64,000 nucleotides of DNA, from assembly GCF_000218685.1 (NCBI RefSeq), contig NW_006763290.1, positions 411,540 to 475,539 on the forward strand, given 5' to 3'. The stretch comes from Serpula lacrymans var. lacrymans S7.9. Its lineage: Eukaryota > Basidiomycota > Agaricomycetes > Boletales > Serpulaceae. The translations under genes were made by a program, and so were the position numbers. The notes under the pieces were generated by a model. It was not told the origin of the DNA. It searched no databases and saw only the letters and a list, made by a program, of their open reading frames with translations. This document shows, one piece after another, positions 45,001 through 56,869 of the stretch. The first letter of the stretch is position 1; each line of letters starts with the position of its first letter.

Positions 45001-45706
45001 TTTATGTTTCTTTTTACTATGTTTTACTTTCTACAATGTCAGGATTTTCCTCACAGAATATGCCAGATCTAGTGTAAATCTAATATTCGATGTCCTTCTG
45101 CAGATTACTTTGTTGTCACAGCATTTGTGTTGTGTTTCCTAGTTTTTACTTCAGTTAAGGGTATAATAAACCTTGCAAAAAAGCAGAACTCACATATCAC
45201 ATCTATCAGCAAGGACAACAGCATCTTTCTAGTGTATGGTTCCTGCAATTGATTATATCTAGAAATTGATAATGTTCCACATTTAAAAAAAAGGGAATGC
45301 TTCTCCCCAAATTTGCAGTAAGCTACAATGAGGAACTTGTAACTCATATATTTCAAAATAGTCTTGATTATATTGGGCTAAAGTACCATTATTCAGGTGG
45401 AAAAGACTGGAAATATCTTCACTAGTTGGCCCAGCATTCTCACATGTTAGTATTAGCACCAATCCCCCTGATACCATGTGACATGTGACAGGTTATTGGG
45501 ATTATCCCATCTGAGGGATAATCCCACTATGGTACATGGTCTGATACCATGGGAAAATCCCAGAAGGGTGGTATTATTCCGCTTCTGGGATGATCCCATC
45601 CTTGCTGGAGCACTTGGGATGATACCAGGAAAAACAAGCTCTTAGCTTTATACATTTACACAGATAGTTGAAGCTAAATGCTTATGTTTTGGGGGTGACT
45701 GAAGTG
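42013..45706. mobile_element. 3.7-kb non-coding TIR transposon with 8-bp TSD
   Basis: Inverted ends of about 220-240 bp (42013-42234 and 45467-45706) start CACTTCAGTCACCCCCAAAA and are nearly identical for the outer ~170 bp. The direct repeat TGTTCTTT flanks both sides (42005-42012 and 45707-45714). An 8-bp TSD with a CA...TG terminus fits hAT-like elements; Zisupton-type elements also make 8-bp duplications. No transposase frame is present, so it is non-autonomous. The interior has a large satellite (43463-44420) and a doubled ~115-bp segment (about 44690-44790 and 44850-44965). The TIRs carry the same GGGATNNTCCC cores as the satellite. Confidence 0.85.
43463..44420. repeat. 21-bp-monomer satellite with palindromic cores
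   Basis: About 45 monomers of 21 bp, most with a core GGGAT(C/T)(A/T)TCCC. They form a four-monomer (84-bp) higher-order unit of the types ggtatttgtccatg..., gggatcatcccatctc..., gggattttcccagatt... and gggatcatcccatcct.... The ggtattt type occurs at 43699, 43762, 43846, 43887, 43971, 44055, 44139, 44223, 44265 and 44307. Nearly all these steps are multiples of 21 (63, 84, 42). The long open frames through it are by-products of the 21-bp period. Confidence 0.9.
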
Positions 45707-45714
45707 TGTTCTTT

Positions 45715-46183
45715 AGTATCTGTACAATTGAATATTTGTGATAGATTTTATAAAACCATGAGACTAATTTACCTGCATAACAAACCATTGTATGAATAAT
45801 AAGAGCATTCTCATTACCACCAGAAAAATGTCTCATGGAAAACAACAAGCTATTATAGCTTCTATAGCATCTATTATAGCAATGCCTGGTTGCTGAAATA
45901 TACAGACAATATTTGGGATATATGTGATAGACTTTTATTACATAGATAAGCAGGCTAATATATATGCCAAACCATTTATTGAGTAATAATAGTGTTTTCA
46001 TCACCATCAGAACAAAGTTCCCATAGATAGAAACAAGCCATTATGGCTACTATAGCTGCTATAGCTACCATAGCAGTTATGATATCTATTATAGAAATTT
46101 TTTGACCATTATAGTAATGCTATAGCTGTTATAGAAGCCATAGAAACATGCTTAGCTATATAGCAAAATGGTTTTTCCTGATG
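45715..46183 (-). repeat. dispersed repeat, inverse copy of 24495-25001
   Basis: See 24495-25001. The TIR element sits at its 3' side. Its outer end, tttttcctgatg at 46183, is the CATCAGGAAAAA terminus. Confidence 0.75.
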
Positions 46184-46971
46184 AAGCAGAGCAGATTGCA
46201 ATACAGTAGGTATACCCAAAGCAATAATCACTAATTCAATCATTGCTAATGTCAATCCCAAGCTATCTGCTGTCAGATCTTCTATGAAACGAGGTTGAGG
46301 GAACACAATTTGTCAGATAACAAGAGTAAAGTATTCAAGAGTGTAAGTTAATGTAGTAATAGCTTAGTTGATGACAGCATGCTGCTTGTTACAAGGATTT
46401 GTAAAGTTGTTCACATTTATGATCTCATTATAATACTGCCCATAAGTCCTCAGTATAAGTCATATAATAATAGAACTACACAACTGGGGTCTTAGACAAA
46501 TTTTGGCATAAAAGTATGGTAGAGTATGATATGGTATTCTACTTGATTTTAGGGCCTTCAGCCACTGACATTTTTGAGTTGGGGTCTAGAACCTTTTTTT
46601 TTTTAACGTTTTCTTGTTTGAAAGAACTATTACTTACTGATTAATTGGACACATTGATAGGATGTGAAATCATAGCTTGTCATATTAACAGAATATGTAA
46701 TAATGTATGGCCTGTTCGAAACCCACACTCCAGCCTGGCTTTCTCCACCAAAAATGTAGGTGGACAGAAAGCCAGAGCATAGGAATGGCCTTGAGTCAAT
46801 CATCCCAGCACCAACATAAGTGCTGTAAACAGATACTTTGGCACTAAGCAGGGCATCCAAACAGGCCCATCTTTAATACAATGAATATCCCCATATATGA
46901 TGACCTAGAAGCAAAGGGGGAAAAATAATGCAGTATTACTGCCATACACTGATATATTAATAGATCATATC
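46184..46971. other. no recognised gene; minus-strand ORF fragment
   Basis: A minus-strand frame at 46630-46860 (VSVYSTYVGAGMIDSRPFLC, SGFLSTYIFGGESQAGVWVS) looks protein-like, but I cannot assign it and find no partner exons. The remainder shows nothing. Confidence 0.3.
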
Positions 46972-47382
46972 TAGGGATGGTAAGTTTGGTTTGGCTTGGT
47001 TCTCAGACACTTTTGTCTGAACCCCAAACTGAACCTGCAATTTTAGAGCTTGAACTGTGAACCAATTGATCCCCTGCACTTGTCATATATGCAGGGGGGC
47101 AAGGGGGTAATGCTGGAGGTGGACACTCAAGGGAGGGGCTAGACAAAGTGTTGACAAGTTACTTGGGTCCTGCCTTGAGTGGTGTGGCTGTGGAGGAGGA
47201 GGAGAGGAGAGGTGGTGGTGGTGGTGGTGGTGGTGGTGTGAAGGTTCATTGGTTTGAACCTGTTTGAACTCAGTTTGGGCAACAACAAAAATGCCTGAAC
47301 CATGGACCAAACCCAAACCTAGGGTTCAGTTCAGCAGTTCTTGGTTCTGAACCATTTATTCAAACCAAACTTTACTACCCCA
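46972..47382. mobile_element. 411-bp hAT-like MITE
   Basis: Ends TAGGGATGGTAAGTTTGG and, inverted, TGGGGTAGTAAAGTTTGG, with further inverted ggttc/gaacc blocks inside. A perfect 8-bp duplication ATCATATC flanks it (46964-46971 and 47383-47390). TAGGG-type termini with 8-bp TSDs are typical of hAT MITEs. A (GGT)n microsatellite lies at 47210-47237. No coding capacity. Confidence 0.85.
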
Positions 47383-47390
47383 ATCATATC

Positions 47391-48046
47391 AGTGTTTGGG
47401 AATAAACTTTAAAGTGATTTGAAGTCAGGTTGCACATGATGACTGGATGGGCTGAATCCTATTTCTATCAAACTTAACTGAGCTAGAAATCAACTCTAGC
47501 ATTGCACTTTGTCAGGGAAACCCTGGCAAGAGTTCTGGTGGTGTAGCAATCAGTCTTGTGTAATTCACCCTAATAAGTATCCTCCTCTCTTGAAACAATG
47601 GATGGGGATCAGTCTGGGCCCAGATCTGCCCCGGAGGGCAATGATATTTACAAGATATCAATTGACTATCATCAATATATTGAATTAGGCGAGCAAGGGG
47701 TCAAGGTCAAGGTCGCACGTGACGGTGAGTCACGTTCGTTACAATGTGGCTAATAAGGTTTGAGCGCTGCTTGAAATGCAAGGGGTTGTCCTGCACATCC
47801 CACTACTCTGAACAGTAGTACCGCACTATCTTGTGCTGACAGTCTTCAAGTCTTCGGCAAGGTGTGTACGTTCATCGATGCTTGTAGTTGTGCTGCGTTG
47901 GGACGAGTCATGAAGAACGGCGATCCCATTCTCTTAGCATGGATATGAACCACTTTGATCGGTGGATTGTGTGCTTGGATATCCGATACCTTCCCTCAGT
48001 TTCTGCGAATACATGCTGACATACGTTTGTAATAGTGCAAAACGTA
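47391..48046 (+). promoter_or_regulatory. CpG-rich upstream region of the eL13 gene
   Basis: CpG rises sharply from about 47620. At 47717-47735 there is an inverted repeat ACGTGAC-ggtga-GTCACGT containing the E-box CACGTG (47716-47721). It lies about 325 bp upstream of the ATG and could bind a bHLH factor. No TATA box is evident. Confidence 0.4.
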
Positions 48047-48837
48047 ATGGGTTTCGCGCATAATAATGGTAAGTGACTATTACCATTGGTGGGACTATTT
48101 GATATGATGGTTATATTTTAGTCCTTCATGCCAATCATTTCCGTAAGGACTGGCAACGTCGAGTGCGTACCTGGTTTGAACAACCAGGACGTAAATTACG
48201 ACGACGCAATGCTCGTAAAACTAAGGCAGTCACACTTGGTGTCCGTCCCCTAACTCTCCTACGCCCTGCCGTTCACTGCCAGACAGTGCGATACAATCGC
48301 AAGATTCGGCTTGGCCGAGGGTTTACCTATGCCGAACTAAGGGAGGCTGGCATCAATCGTAGGGAAGCGCGCGGCATCGGCATTGTTGTTGACCATAGAA
48401 GGAGAAACTTAAGTGAAGACGGAAAAGAGATGAACGTTAAACGCTTGGCGGCATATAAAGAGAAGCTAGTTGTTTTTCCACGCAAAACTTCGAAGCCTAA
48501 GAAGGGCGATTCTACTGTTAGCTTCGTACATATATTATGTGCGGCATAAGTTGGCTGACTAGCTCTTACAGGGTGACGATATTCAGGTTGTCAGCACACA
48601 ATTCAACACGCGTTTAGTTAATCCATATACATTGGACGCTCCACGTGCAATTACCGAAGAGGAACGATTGTTTAGGGCTTATCGAAGTCTACGTGGTGCT
48701 CGTGCCAGTGCTCGATATGACGGCGCACGTAAAGTCCGTGCTGCTAAAGTTAGCCATTCAGTTGTTTCTTTCTTGTATGACCTAATAGGATTGTTTATGT
48801 GCAGAAAGAAGAAGAGGAAGCAAACAAAAAGAAATAG
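48047..48837 (+). CDS. RPL13: 60S ribosomal protein L13 (eL13)
   Basis: Four exons: 48047-48068, 48122-48516, 48572-48748 and 48805-48837 (TAG). Introns are GTAAGT...TTTTAG (53 nt), GTTAGC...TTACAG (55 nt) and GTTAGC...GTGCAG (56 nt). The product begins MGFAHNNVLHANHFRKDWQR and continues RRVRTWFEQPGRKLRRRNAR, PTVRY-like QTVRYNRKIRLGRGFTYAEL, REAGINRREARGIGI, VDHRRRN, FPRKTSKPKKGDSTGDDIQ, ITEEERLFRAYRSLRGARAS and a charged KEEEEANKKK end. This matches eL13 in order and length (about 208 aa). It is an essential structural protein of the large ribosomal subunit. No disruptions; a clear functional host gene. Confidence 0.95.
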
Positions 48838-49560
48838 GGTACTGTTTTCTCTGATTATTGTTGTCCTCCCAAATGTGGGCGCGGTTGTGAGCGCAAAATT
48901 GAAGTGTTATGACTTTTTTGCTTTTGCTATTGTTGGACATTGCATTGCAATCCTATTTACTGAGTTTCGCCCTGTTAATATCTGGCAAATTTATCGGCTA
49001 CCTGCCGACTTTTTACCTAGATATGGGGGAGTCGTTGTTAAATGGGCTTATGAAATGCAAGTGCATCAGGAAATTCCTCACAACATGGCACTTAATTTGA
49101 TGCACGAAGTTTGGACAAGAATTACTATACGAAGGAGTATCTATATTTGATCTCGACAGCGCTAAAAAGTGCTGGAGCACTTGACTGTGCGTCTTCAATA
49201 TAGTTCCATGTATGGCACGACAAAAGAGTGGCTTGTCCTAAGCAATCATGGTTCGATGGTGAGTGACTAAGATACAATTGAAGCTAGTTATCACAGTATC
49301 ATCTCAAGTCAGTTACCACAAATCAATAGTTATAAAATCAAACCAAAGGTCTTCAATTTTGCTCTATGATGGCACTACAAAAATGAGTGTGTTGCCACAG
49401 CTTCATGGTGGGCAAGTTAAATCTAATTGGTGTTGGTTGTCACAATGGGCATTTCAATCCTGGCTTTGTCGTAACTGATGACTATTAGACATCATCATGA
49501 CTGTAATGTGTAGTGGCTCCAATTTTTGACTTCTTATAGCGTCATCAAAAAATAACTCTT
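48838..49560. other. 3' flank of eL13; no gene recognised
   Basis: CpG stays moderately high to about 49170 (3' UTR/flank), then drops. No supported gene. Confidence 0.4.
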
Positions 49561-49562
49561 GG

Positions 49563-51621
49563 GTTATCAGTGTCATGGTACTTCTCAATACTCCACCCTC
49601 ATTGTGCTTTTCACACCTCACAGTGGACTATGAGTGCACTCAGAGTTAGCGCCTTCAAGTTCCACATTTGGACCTTGCCAACAAATTGTTGCTGTTATGA
49701 TAAGTTTTGCCTAGGCAATCATATTTTCATTGAACTTGTTTTGTTCCCAGCGGCCAACTGGCATTTGTGGTCACAACAATCACCATGTCCACTACTAGCA
49801 TCAGCATCCCATTGCTGACTATTACTTCCATCAAAGGGCTTCTTGACATTGTCGATCAGATGGTTGGTACTCTGCAGGTGGATGATGACAAAATCAACAC
49901 CTCCATTAGCAAGATCAGTTCAGTCCTTGACAACAATCCCACCTCTATTGTCCAGATCACTTCGTGCAACCAGAGGGAAATCAGTAGCCTCCAGGAAGGT
50001 GTAGTCAAGTTGACTGCATCTCAATGTGGGGTGGCCCAGGATATATCTAGCATTAGTACCACATGTCTAAATGTCACCAACAACATTAGTTGGTTGAAGT
50101 GAGAACAGACAGTGATTACCTCAAGTGTCAGCAGTATCACCAACAATGTTAGTTGATTGAAGTGAGAACAGGCAGTTATTAGCTCCAGGGTCAGTAGCAT
50201 CTAGGAGGCAAATACCTTGAGCATGAATGTTCTTTGCAAAGCACATACTGCTGAAATGCACCGCTTGAACTCGAAGCAAGAACAAATGGGTGCTGATTTG
50301 AAGATAGTGGTTGATTTGGTCCAAGAGATCTCGAAGGGTATCAGTCCTAAGTATCTATTTATTTGTACTAGCAATACTTGTTGATATCTTGTTCCACAGA
50401 ACATGTTGAAACTTTACACCCATGTGCCAGGTACTACAAACTTCATTTGTGCATAAACAAGGACTACTTACTAACTTTGCTTCTCATTCTTCTTAGCAAC
50501 TCGGACCGAGTAACCTAAATGGCTTCAAGCAGTGCTGCAGCCATGAGACTCAAAGGTGATTCTCACAAAACAGGCTCCAAAGACTCTATTCTGACACCTT
50601 CTTCCAGCATTACTCTGCCCAGTGTCAGAGGGAACATCAGGAAAAGTGTGCAGTTCCGGATTCAGAGACACCTATCAGTTTACAGATGGATGCTGAGTTG
50701 TAAAAAGTTATGTCAGTGGCAAAGTCAGTGAAACTGGGTGCAGTGAGTATTACTAGTCACAATGATCTTGTACTCAATGTTTACTCATGAATGTTTAGCT
50801 GTAGTAGTTTAATTTTTTTTACATTATCTTTGCTAGCATTGTGTCCCAAAATTTGTCCATGTTGACTATATCATAATTCATTTTTGCATTTTCTCTAATC
50901 AGTGTGTATAATTCGCATCTCGTGCCAGTGCCTTGAGTGACATGTGACAAGTGCATGTATGAATCAGATTGAACATGTCCCAATCCAGACTGTCTCAGGA
51001 TCCTCTGTTTGGCTACATACCATTCAACTACACATACCACCTCAACTTCAAGACTATAATGTGCTATAATGCCGAAACAGTAGCCATGGCCATGGCTGCC
51101 ATACTTGTTGCAACCGCTCTTGCACTGGTAAGTACAGTTGTTCAAATTGGTATTTAGATATATATCAATATGTTTTTTAGATTCTAAATGAAAAAACCCC
51201 AAGCACTCCTCGCAATATGACAAGTCTTCAGGGCAGAGTAACTCCATAGGTTGTGTCTTATTAGTATAATCTTTATGTATTTACTATTCATCTATTTTTC
51301 AGTCTACACGCAACGCTGCCATAAGTACAGCTCAGGTGAGTCTTTAATACACCGATAATGTCTGTATCAGCTAACTGATTTATTGAGGTGACTTGTGCCA
51401 ACAATACTATACTGGTGAGTCCAATTTCTATCTACGTGTATATTGACTTTAGCAGGAAATGTCTGCCCCAGGGTTCCTGCAGTTGGCACATAATGCATAT
51501 GCACCCGGGAATTTCAACAATGTCTGTGGGCACCAGTATAACGTCCATCACAATAATGCCCACAAAGAATACTATTTTCACACACACCACCATCACTATC
51601 ATCAGCACACTCACCACCATC
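49563..51621 (+). pseudogene. coiled-coil-like hypothetical gene, degenerate
   Basis: The best frame starts at 49785 (MSTTSISIPLLTITSIKGLL) within 49767-50102. It has heptad-like spacing of I/V/L (SKISSVLDNN...ISSLQEGVVKL). A tandem 63-bp repeat follows at about 50080-50200 (units ..EQTVITSSVSSITNNVSWLK-like), whose copies carry stop codons. An intron-like gap (about 50340-50400) and more broken frames (50519-50731, 50969-51157) follow. It ends at the LTR fragment. No family recognised. Confidence 0.35.
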
Positions 51622-51796
51622 ACCAGCTACACTGCGTGAGAGATTTGTAGCTCAGAATAAAGAAAAGCAGCACAGCACAAGAAAGTGGAGTTTTGAACCA
51701 AATAAAAAGTGCCACATGGCACAATGTGTGAAAACTACAAAAGAAAGTTAAAGTAGAGAATGAAAGATAAAGGTCCGAAAATTATGTATTGTAACA
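51622..51796 (-). repeat. truncated gypsy-family LTR
   Basis: 175 bp of reverse-orientation LTR, from accagctacactgcgtgaga to tattgtaaca. The other 230 bp are missing, so no TSD can be defined. Confidence 0.85.
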
Positions 51797-52340
51797 CTGT
51801 GCCTCACCCCCACATGGTACTCTGGACTCCCATTCCAATACTCCTGCACCGGATTTCTAGTCTGTCATATGCTTTCCTATGCATGTTCCCGTACTCCTCT
51901 GTAGTTTAGGCCTTATGATACACTCCTTGCACATACATTTCTCTCTCCCTAGATAATTGTCTGCATGGAACTCTGTACCTACATTATGAGTTACTCCTTA
52001 GGAGCCCCTACTCCTCTGACAGTATATAAGTTGTATCTCCTGTACTCCGTTCCTGCAGTTTGAATATCAACTAGATTCCCTTGCCTTTTCACAAGTCCCT
52101 TTCTATGTCTTTCTGATCCTTCTCCAAACGATCTTTACTCTGCTCCCTTTTCATCCTCTACCCTCCTCCGTCCATTTCCGTTGGGTTAGGGACCAAGGTC
52201 CACGGAAGGGCCTAGCACATGAGCTAAGCCAATTCCCCATCTTGTACTCTGTTACTCCCCTACTCCATCTCCTTACTTGGTAACTCCAAACACCTCATAA
52301 GGTCACAGTTCTGACAACATCCCCAACCAAAACACCACTC
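51797..52340. other. possible second type of solo LTR
   Basis: The segment has a TATA-like gtatataagttg (about 52021), motifs ctccttaggag and ctcctctgacag recalling the copia LTR, and a start TGTGCCTC (51799) with a possible end TCTGACA (52318). No matching second copy or TSD is present, so this is only a suggestion. Confidence 0.25.
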
Positions 52341-54482
52341 CAAATGTCTAGAAAAGATCTACAAAGCCAAAAAGCGCATCAGGAAGGCCGTTATGTACTG
52401 GCCCTAGGTTCTTGTCCAATACAGTGACCAGTGTATGGAGATGCTGAGGGAGGAAATAGTGAGTAGGACAGACACAATAAAGGAGGGAAATGACGCTGGG
52501 CATGACTTCCATGTCCCCCAGCTCCTTTTCAGTGCCATCACACAGTTTGGCAGAGGAGAGAATGAGGGAGGGGCAGTTAATCTGTCCATGATCAGCCAGG
52601 AAGATGAGACGGTGGAGGGATTTGTCTGGTTTGATCCCGGGAGACAGACTCCTGAGAGGAAGGAGGCTCTTGATAATAGGTGATGGTTGCAAAGTATGTT
52701 TCTTATTTTTTCATTCATTTTTGATTACTTACTGACTGTTCCTTTTCACAGTGGCTCTATCTCATCCCTTTACCACCCTGCCCATTGCAACAAAAGCAGC
52801 ATGGTCTGAGAGCCCCCCGGCACCCACTAGTGGCAAAAGAAAGCGCAACTTTGCTCGCATGACAGTGGTGTCGTAGAAGAGGGTGAAGAGGGCAGCTCCT
52901 TCCCAGTGTTTCCCATCCTCACCCCCTGTTCCAGGGCCCTCAAGGCCATCTCGCCCTCAGTACACATGTCTACACCCTGGGACATCAGTGGTCAGCACCC
53001 AGACCCTGTTGTTACAATATACAATTTTTGACCTTTAAATTTTATTCCCCACTTTAATTTTCTTTCATAGTTTTCACACACTGTGCCATGCGGCACTTTC
53101 CATTTTGTTCAAACTCCACATTCTTGCGCTGCACTGCCTTTCTTTATTCTTAGCTACAGGTCTCTCACATGGTGGAGCTGGTCACATGGGCTACACCCTA
53201 TGACATCATCAGCCACTGCCTTCATCAACTGTATAGTACACATGTACAAATAGTCTGTAGTAGTATAAATATTCCAATAGATCAACCAGACTCCTCAGCA
53301 AGTCCTCCTGTTATTTACCCATAACAAACTTGGTCCTACCCTAAGGAAGATTAACCTTTTCTTCACTTACCCCTCTTTGAGCCTGTCTTCACTGTGCACC
53401 AGAGTATACATATTTTGGTTGTTACACCCATAGCACCTCCAACCGGCAAGGGAAAGGGAAAGAGAAAGGTGGTGGTAAAGATTACCAGGGGTGTAGAGGA
53501 TTTGCAGAGGAAGAGGGGTACAAGCAGTGCAGACTGGACAATTCCGCCTGCACCATAAGCAGGAGTAAGCGGACAAAGAAGTGGAGGATATCCTGTGACA
53601 AGTGCAGCCAGGAGAAGTACAAGTGCATGTGGGACAACAATACAAGCCTGCGGAGTAAGTCCCAGAAGCCAGAAGCATCAGGGGCTCTGGTCACCGCTCC
53701 TGACCATCCCATCAAGATTGGGCCGCCCTGGGGAGCATGCAAGCTGGTCTACCAGCCCCATGGAGCAATTGGGACCCAATTCATGATCAGGGTCCCCCCA
53801 CCTTCACAAGCAGTGATCCCGGCTCCTGCTCACCCCACCCCCACCTGCTCCTTGCCCTGCACTCCCTCTTCCTCCTCCACAGACACAATTCATGTCCCAG
53901 GAGTCAAGGAGGCCTCCCTGGGTGTCCTATAAAGAACCTGGGGAGATGGATGCCAATGCAATCCATCCTGGCCCTGAGTGGATCACCAGGATGAGGGAGG
54001 CCATCCCCTCTCCTTCCAGGGTGACTTTGGATGCCATGGCAAGGCTTCCATTGCCATCCCAGACTCTATTGTCTGTTCCATCCCCCAGCCCCTTTCCAAT
54101 TTATACCCGGGAGGCTGTTGATGCCCCCCTGGACATTACACCCCCCCACCCCAACCCTCCCTTTGACTTTCCATCCCTGCCTTTCTGTCCCACCCTCATT
54201 TCCCCTTCTGGCTCTCTAAATCAATTCAGGCAGGAAAAAATGCCTTTGGACATTCCTGGCACCACTCGTCCTTCCCCCGGGCCTCCTCCTTACTGGCCTT
54301 TTGAGGTCCAACAAGGGGATTCACCTCAGCTTCCAAGGCCCCATACACCCCTGGGAGGTGAGGTCTTTATCACTGTCACTCCTCAAAGTGGTGGCCGGAA
54401 CCTCATAGACTTCAGCTTTATGTCCCCAGTTCCCAGTCACATACAATGGTCGTCCCTAGCACAGCACATCAGGAAAATGTGA
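52341..54482 (+). pseudogene. hypothetical gene interrupted by a solo LTR
   Basis: Upstream part: 52435-52683 (MEMLREEIVSRTDTIKEGND, then ..QFGRGENEGGAVNLSM). Downstream part: 53440-54482, with a Cys-containing stretch (KQCRLDNSACTISRSKRTKK, WRISCDKCSQEKYKCMWDNN) like the CxxC...C zinc-binding motif of fungal hypothetical proteins. A long Pro/Ser-rich tail (53892-54482) follows. The parts lie on either side of the LTR at 53010-53426 and in shifted frames. No function can be given. Confidence 0.35.
53010..53426 (+). repeat. solo LTR of the gypsy family
   Basis: A 417-bp LTR from TGTTACAATATACAA to GGTTGTTACA. Flanks are cctgt and cccat, which do not form a convincing duplication, so the insertion site may have been altered. 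Confidence 0.88.
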
Positions 54483-54949
54483 CTTATATATAAATACAAT
54501 AAATTGCAAAATATATGCTATAATAGCAAAAATATCTGTTATATCTATAAGTGTGATCCTTGCAAAGTCCCCTACTCTAAATGCATGATTATCAATAAAT
54601 ATCAGTTTAGAGTATTGCTATATCATAAAAAGTTGTTTATAGCACAGTCGTTAAAACAAAAATGACTTTGCACTTTTTCACTATAATTCACTCTAAATGC
54701 AATTATATCAATCCATACTTAATCATATCCAAAAAAAGCACTAATAAAGCAAATTATATTGATTCTAAATATTTAAAATGCTGCAGCACTACTGTAATAT
54801 CTGTAATTATGATTTGGATGCTTTTGCTGCTTCCTCTAAGCATCAAAATCAAACATAAGCTCAGATACATCAGATTGCCTCACTGTTATACAACCATTCC
54901 TACAAAAATACTTGAGGTTAAAAAAAAGGTTTGAATGATAATGAATTTG
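54483..54949. other. no gene recognised
   Basis: Very AT-rich sequence with short frames only (54662-54934). Confidence 0.5.
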
Positions 54950-56726
54950 TAGTAAGCTCTTACCAAACATATCCATCAATCTCATCAAAAACAGCTGCCA
55001 ATTATGTAGGAGAACATTTCTGAAATATTTCCAACAACCTCATATAATGATCCCACCTTGTAAAAGTATAATTAGTATAGATGTATGGTGATTAAGGTGA
55101 CGTACCTAGCAGAAAATGCTGTCTCAGAGAATTTTCTTGCAGTGTTGTTAATAGCACCTAGTAGAGCACATTCAATCTGGTAAATAAATTTGATTGCCAG
55201 TTTTATTTAAAGAAAAATATAAACACTTACAGAGCATGCTACTAGAGTCAAAGTAGGGAGATTGCGCAGATATGGGTTATTTTTTCTACCATACTTTCTA
55301 CCTTCACCTTTGGGACCCCACTATTGTGCTTGAAAAAGAATTTTGATGATATCATTCTTCCAAGGTTGGCTTGTGTCAGACATCTTCTCCTGTATATTTG
55401 CAGTTAGTATAAGTATAACAATAAAGCTTTAAAATAACTAACCTTTGAATCTATGCTGTTATTGATAAAAGCTCCTGAGTTTATGATCCAATAGATCATA
55501 TCACTCAGTTTGTCCTTGTGGGTGTTTTTGATGCCATACGTAGGGGGTACACTGATCCTAGCTTTGGAAATAAGTTCCCCTTTGACCTGTGTAGAACCTT
55601 TCCACATCTGTATTCATGGTGATGATCAGTGTGGATATATATAAAGAATTTTTAACTCACATATTGTAGTAATTAAGACTTGATGACCTGGTCATCTTGT
55701 ATCTCCTTCATTTTGTCCACCAGGCCACTGTCATTCTCTGCTGCTGTGGCTTTGACCAACAAATCCCAGAATATTGATTGACAACTGAGGGGGTTTGGAA
55801 ATCCTTTTTCTGTGACTGTAAAAAGCCTCATAGCTTTGTGAGCCAGGCTTGCAATACATTTGTTGATAGGGCAGGCCATAGAATGAAGCTTTGGTTTTGC
55901 AGTGGAAGATTTTGGAAGAGAAATGATGCTGGGGCTGCGTGACATAGTAGATGTAGATGTAGAAACAGTGGGACAATCTGTTCCTCTTACAACCTGTAGG
56001 CAAGTAAATAAATATTCTCAAGGCAACAACAGTCTTACCTCATTATCATCCACAACTCTTTTTGGGGAACTGTCCTCCTCCTTCTCCTCCTTCTCCTCCT
56101 CCTCCTTATTATCATCTGATAGAGCCTGTAAAGGCGGTACTACAGAATTATCTTGATCATCACTAGATATTTCTACAGGACCCAGAATATGATCTATCAT
56201 ATTCTTGCCATCATCAGCATTGTCATCATTATCAACAACATCCTCATTATCATTGTTGCCATTATCATCACCATTCAGACATATTTTCTTGCCATGTAGG
56301 TCATGTCCTTCAAAATCTTCTTCATCAGCCAACATTGCTGCTACTCTCTTACACATAGCTGCAAATAAATATTCAGTTTTTGTGCCCTTAAGATTAAGAT
56401 CATATACCAGATTTCTCTGCCTCAGCTTTTGAGGCTAATGCAGCCTTTTTTCTTGCTAGAAGAGCCCCAAGCAAATTTTCATCTTCTTTGCTGAGTGCTG
56501 TGGCAGCTGTGGCATTAGGTCTTGCAGAAATAACCTGAAAATTTTAAATAGTAAGGTATTGGTGTAGAATAAATAAGAAAGACCTTTTTATTTTGACGTG
56601 GCTATGGCTGTCTAGGCTGAGTTGAAGGGGGGTGGTGATGGAGAAGATGCTGTCACTAGATCATTTGATACACCTCTGCCCCTAGTTCTGAGAGCATTAG
56701 ATTGTTTGGACCATGTAACTCTAGGC
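54950..56726 (-). CDS. DUF6532-like gene 3 (cassette B)
   Basis: A multi-exon minus-strand gene starting near 56726 (MPRVTWSKQSNALRTRGRG). Exons: about 56583-56726, 56406-56535 (ISARPNATAATALSKEDENL), 56037-56360 (acidic, DDNGNNDNEDVVDNDDNADD), 55680-55990 (KCIASLAHKAMRLFTVTEKG then FP), 55440-55607 (WKGSTQVKGELISKARISV..YG), 55240-55385 (WKNDIIKILFQAQ, then LPTLTLVAC) and about 55110-55180 (IECALLGAINNTARKFSETA). The block order equals genes 1 and 2 and fits DUF6532. In-frame stops (TAG in exon 1 and after FQAQ) suggest decay. It follows TET/JBP-like gene B by about 150 bp, same strand. Confidence 0.55.
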
Positions 56727-56869
56727 ATTGAAGTCCTCAAAAAAAAACAAGCAAAAATAACAAGACCTGGATGTGTCTTCAGCAGAATGGTAATTCATAT
56801 TAAATAAGCAAAAACAAACTATACTGGGACCCACAAAATGACACATTATCTGCGTCCCCTCTATCCCTT

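Noticed and set aside
47083..47316. Minus-strand ORF with a His run
   Set aside because: The His run is the (GGT)n microsatellite read backwards inside a MITE.
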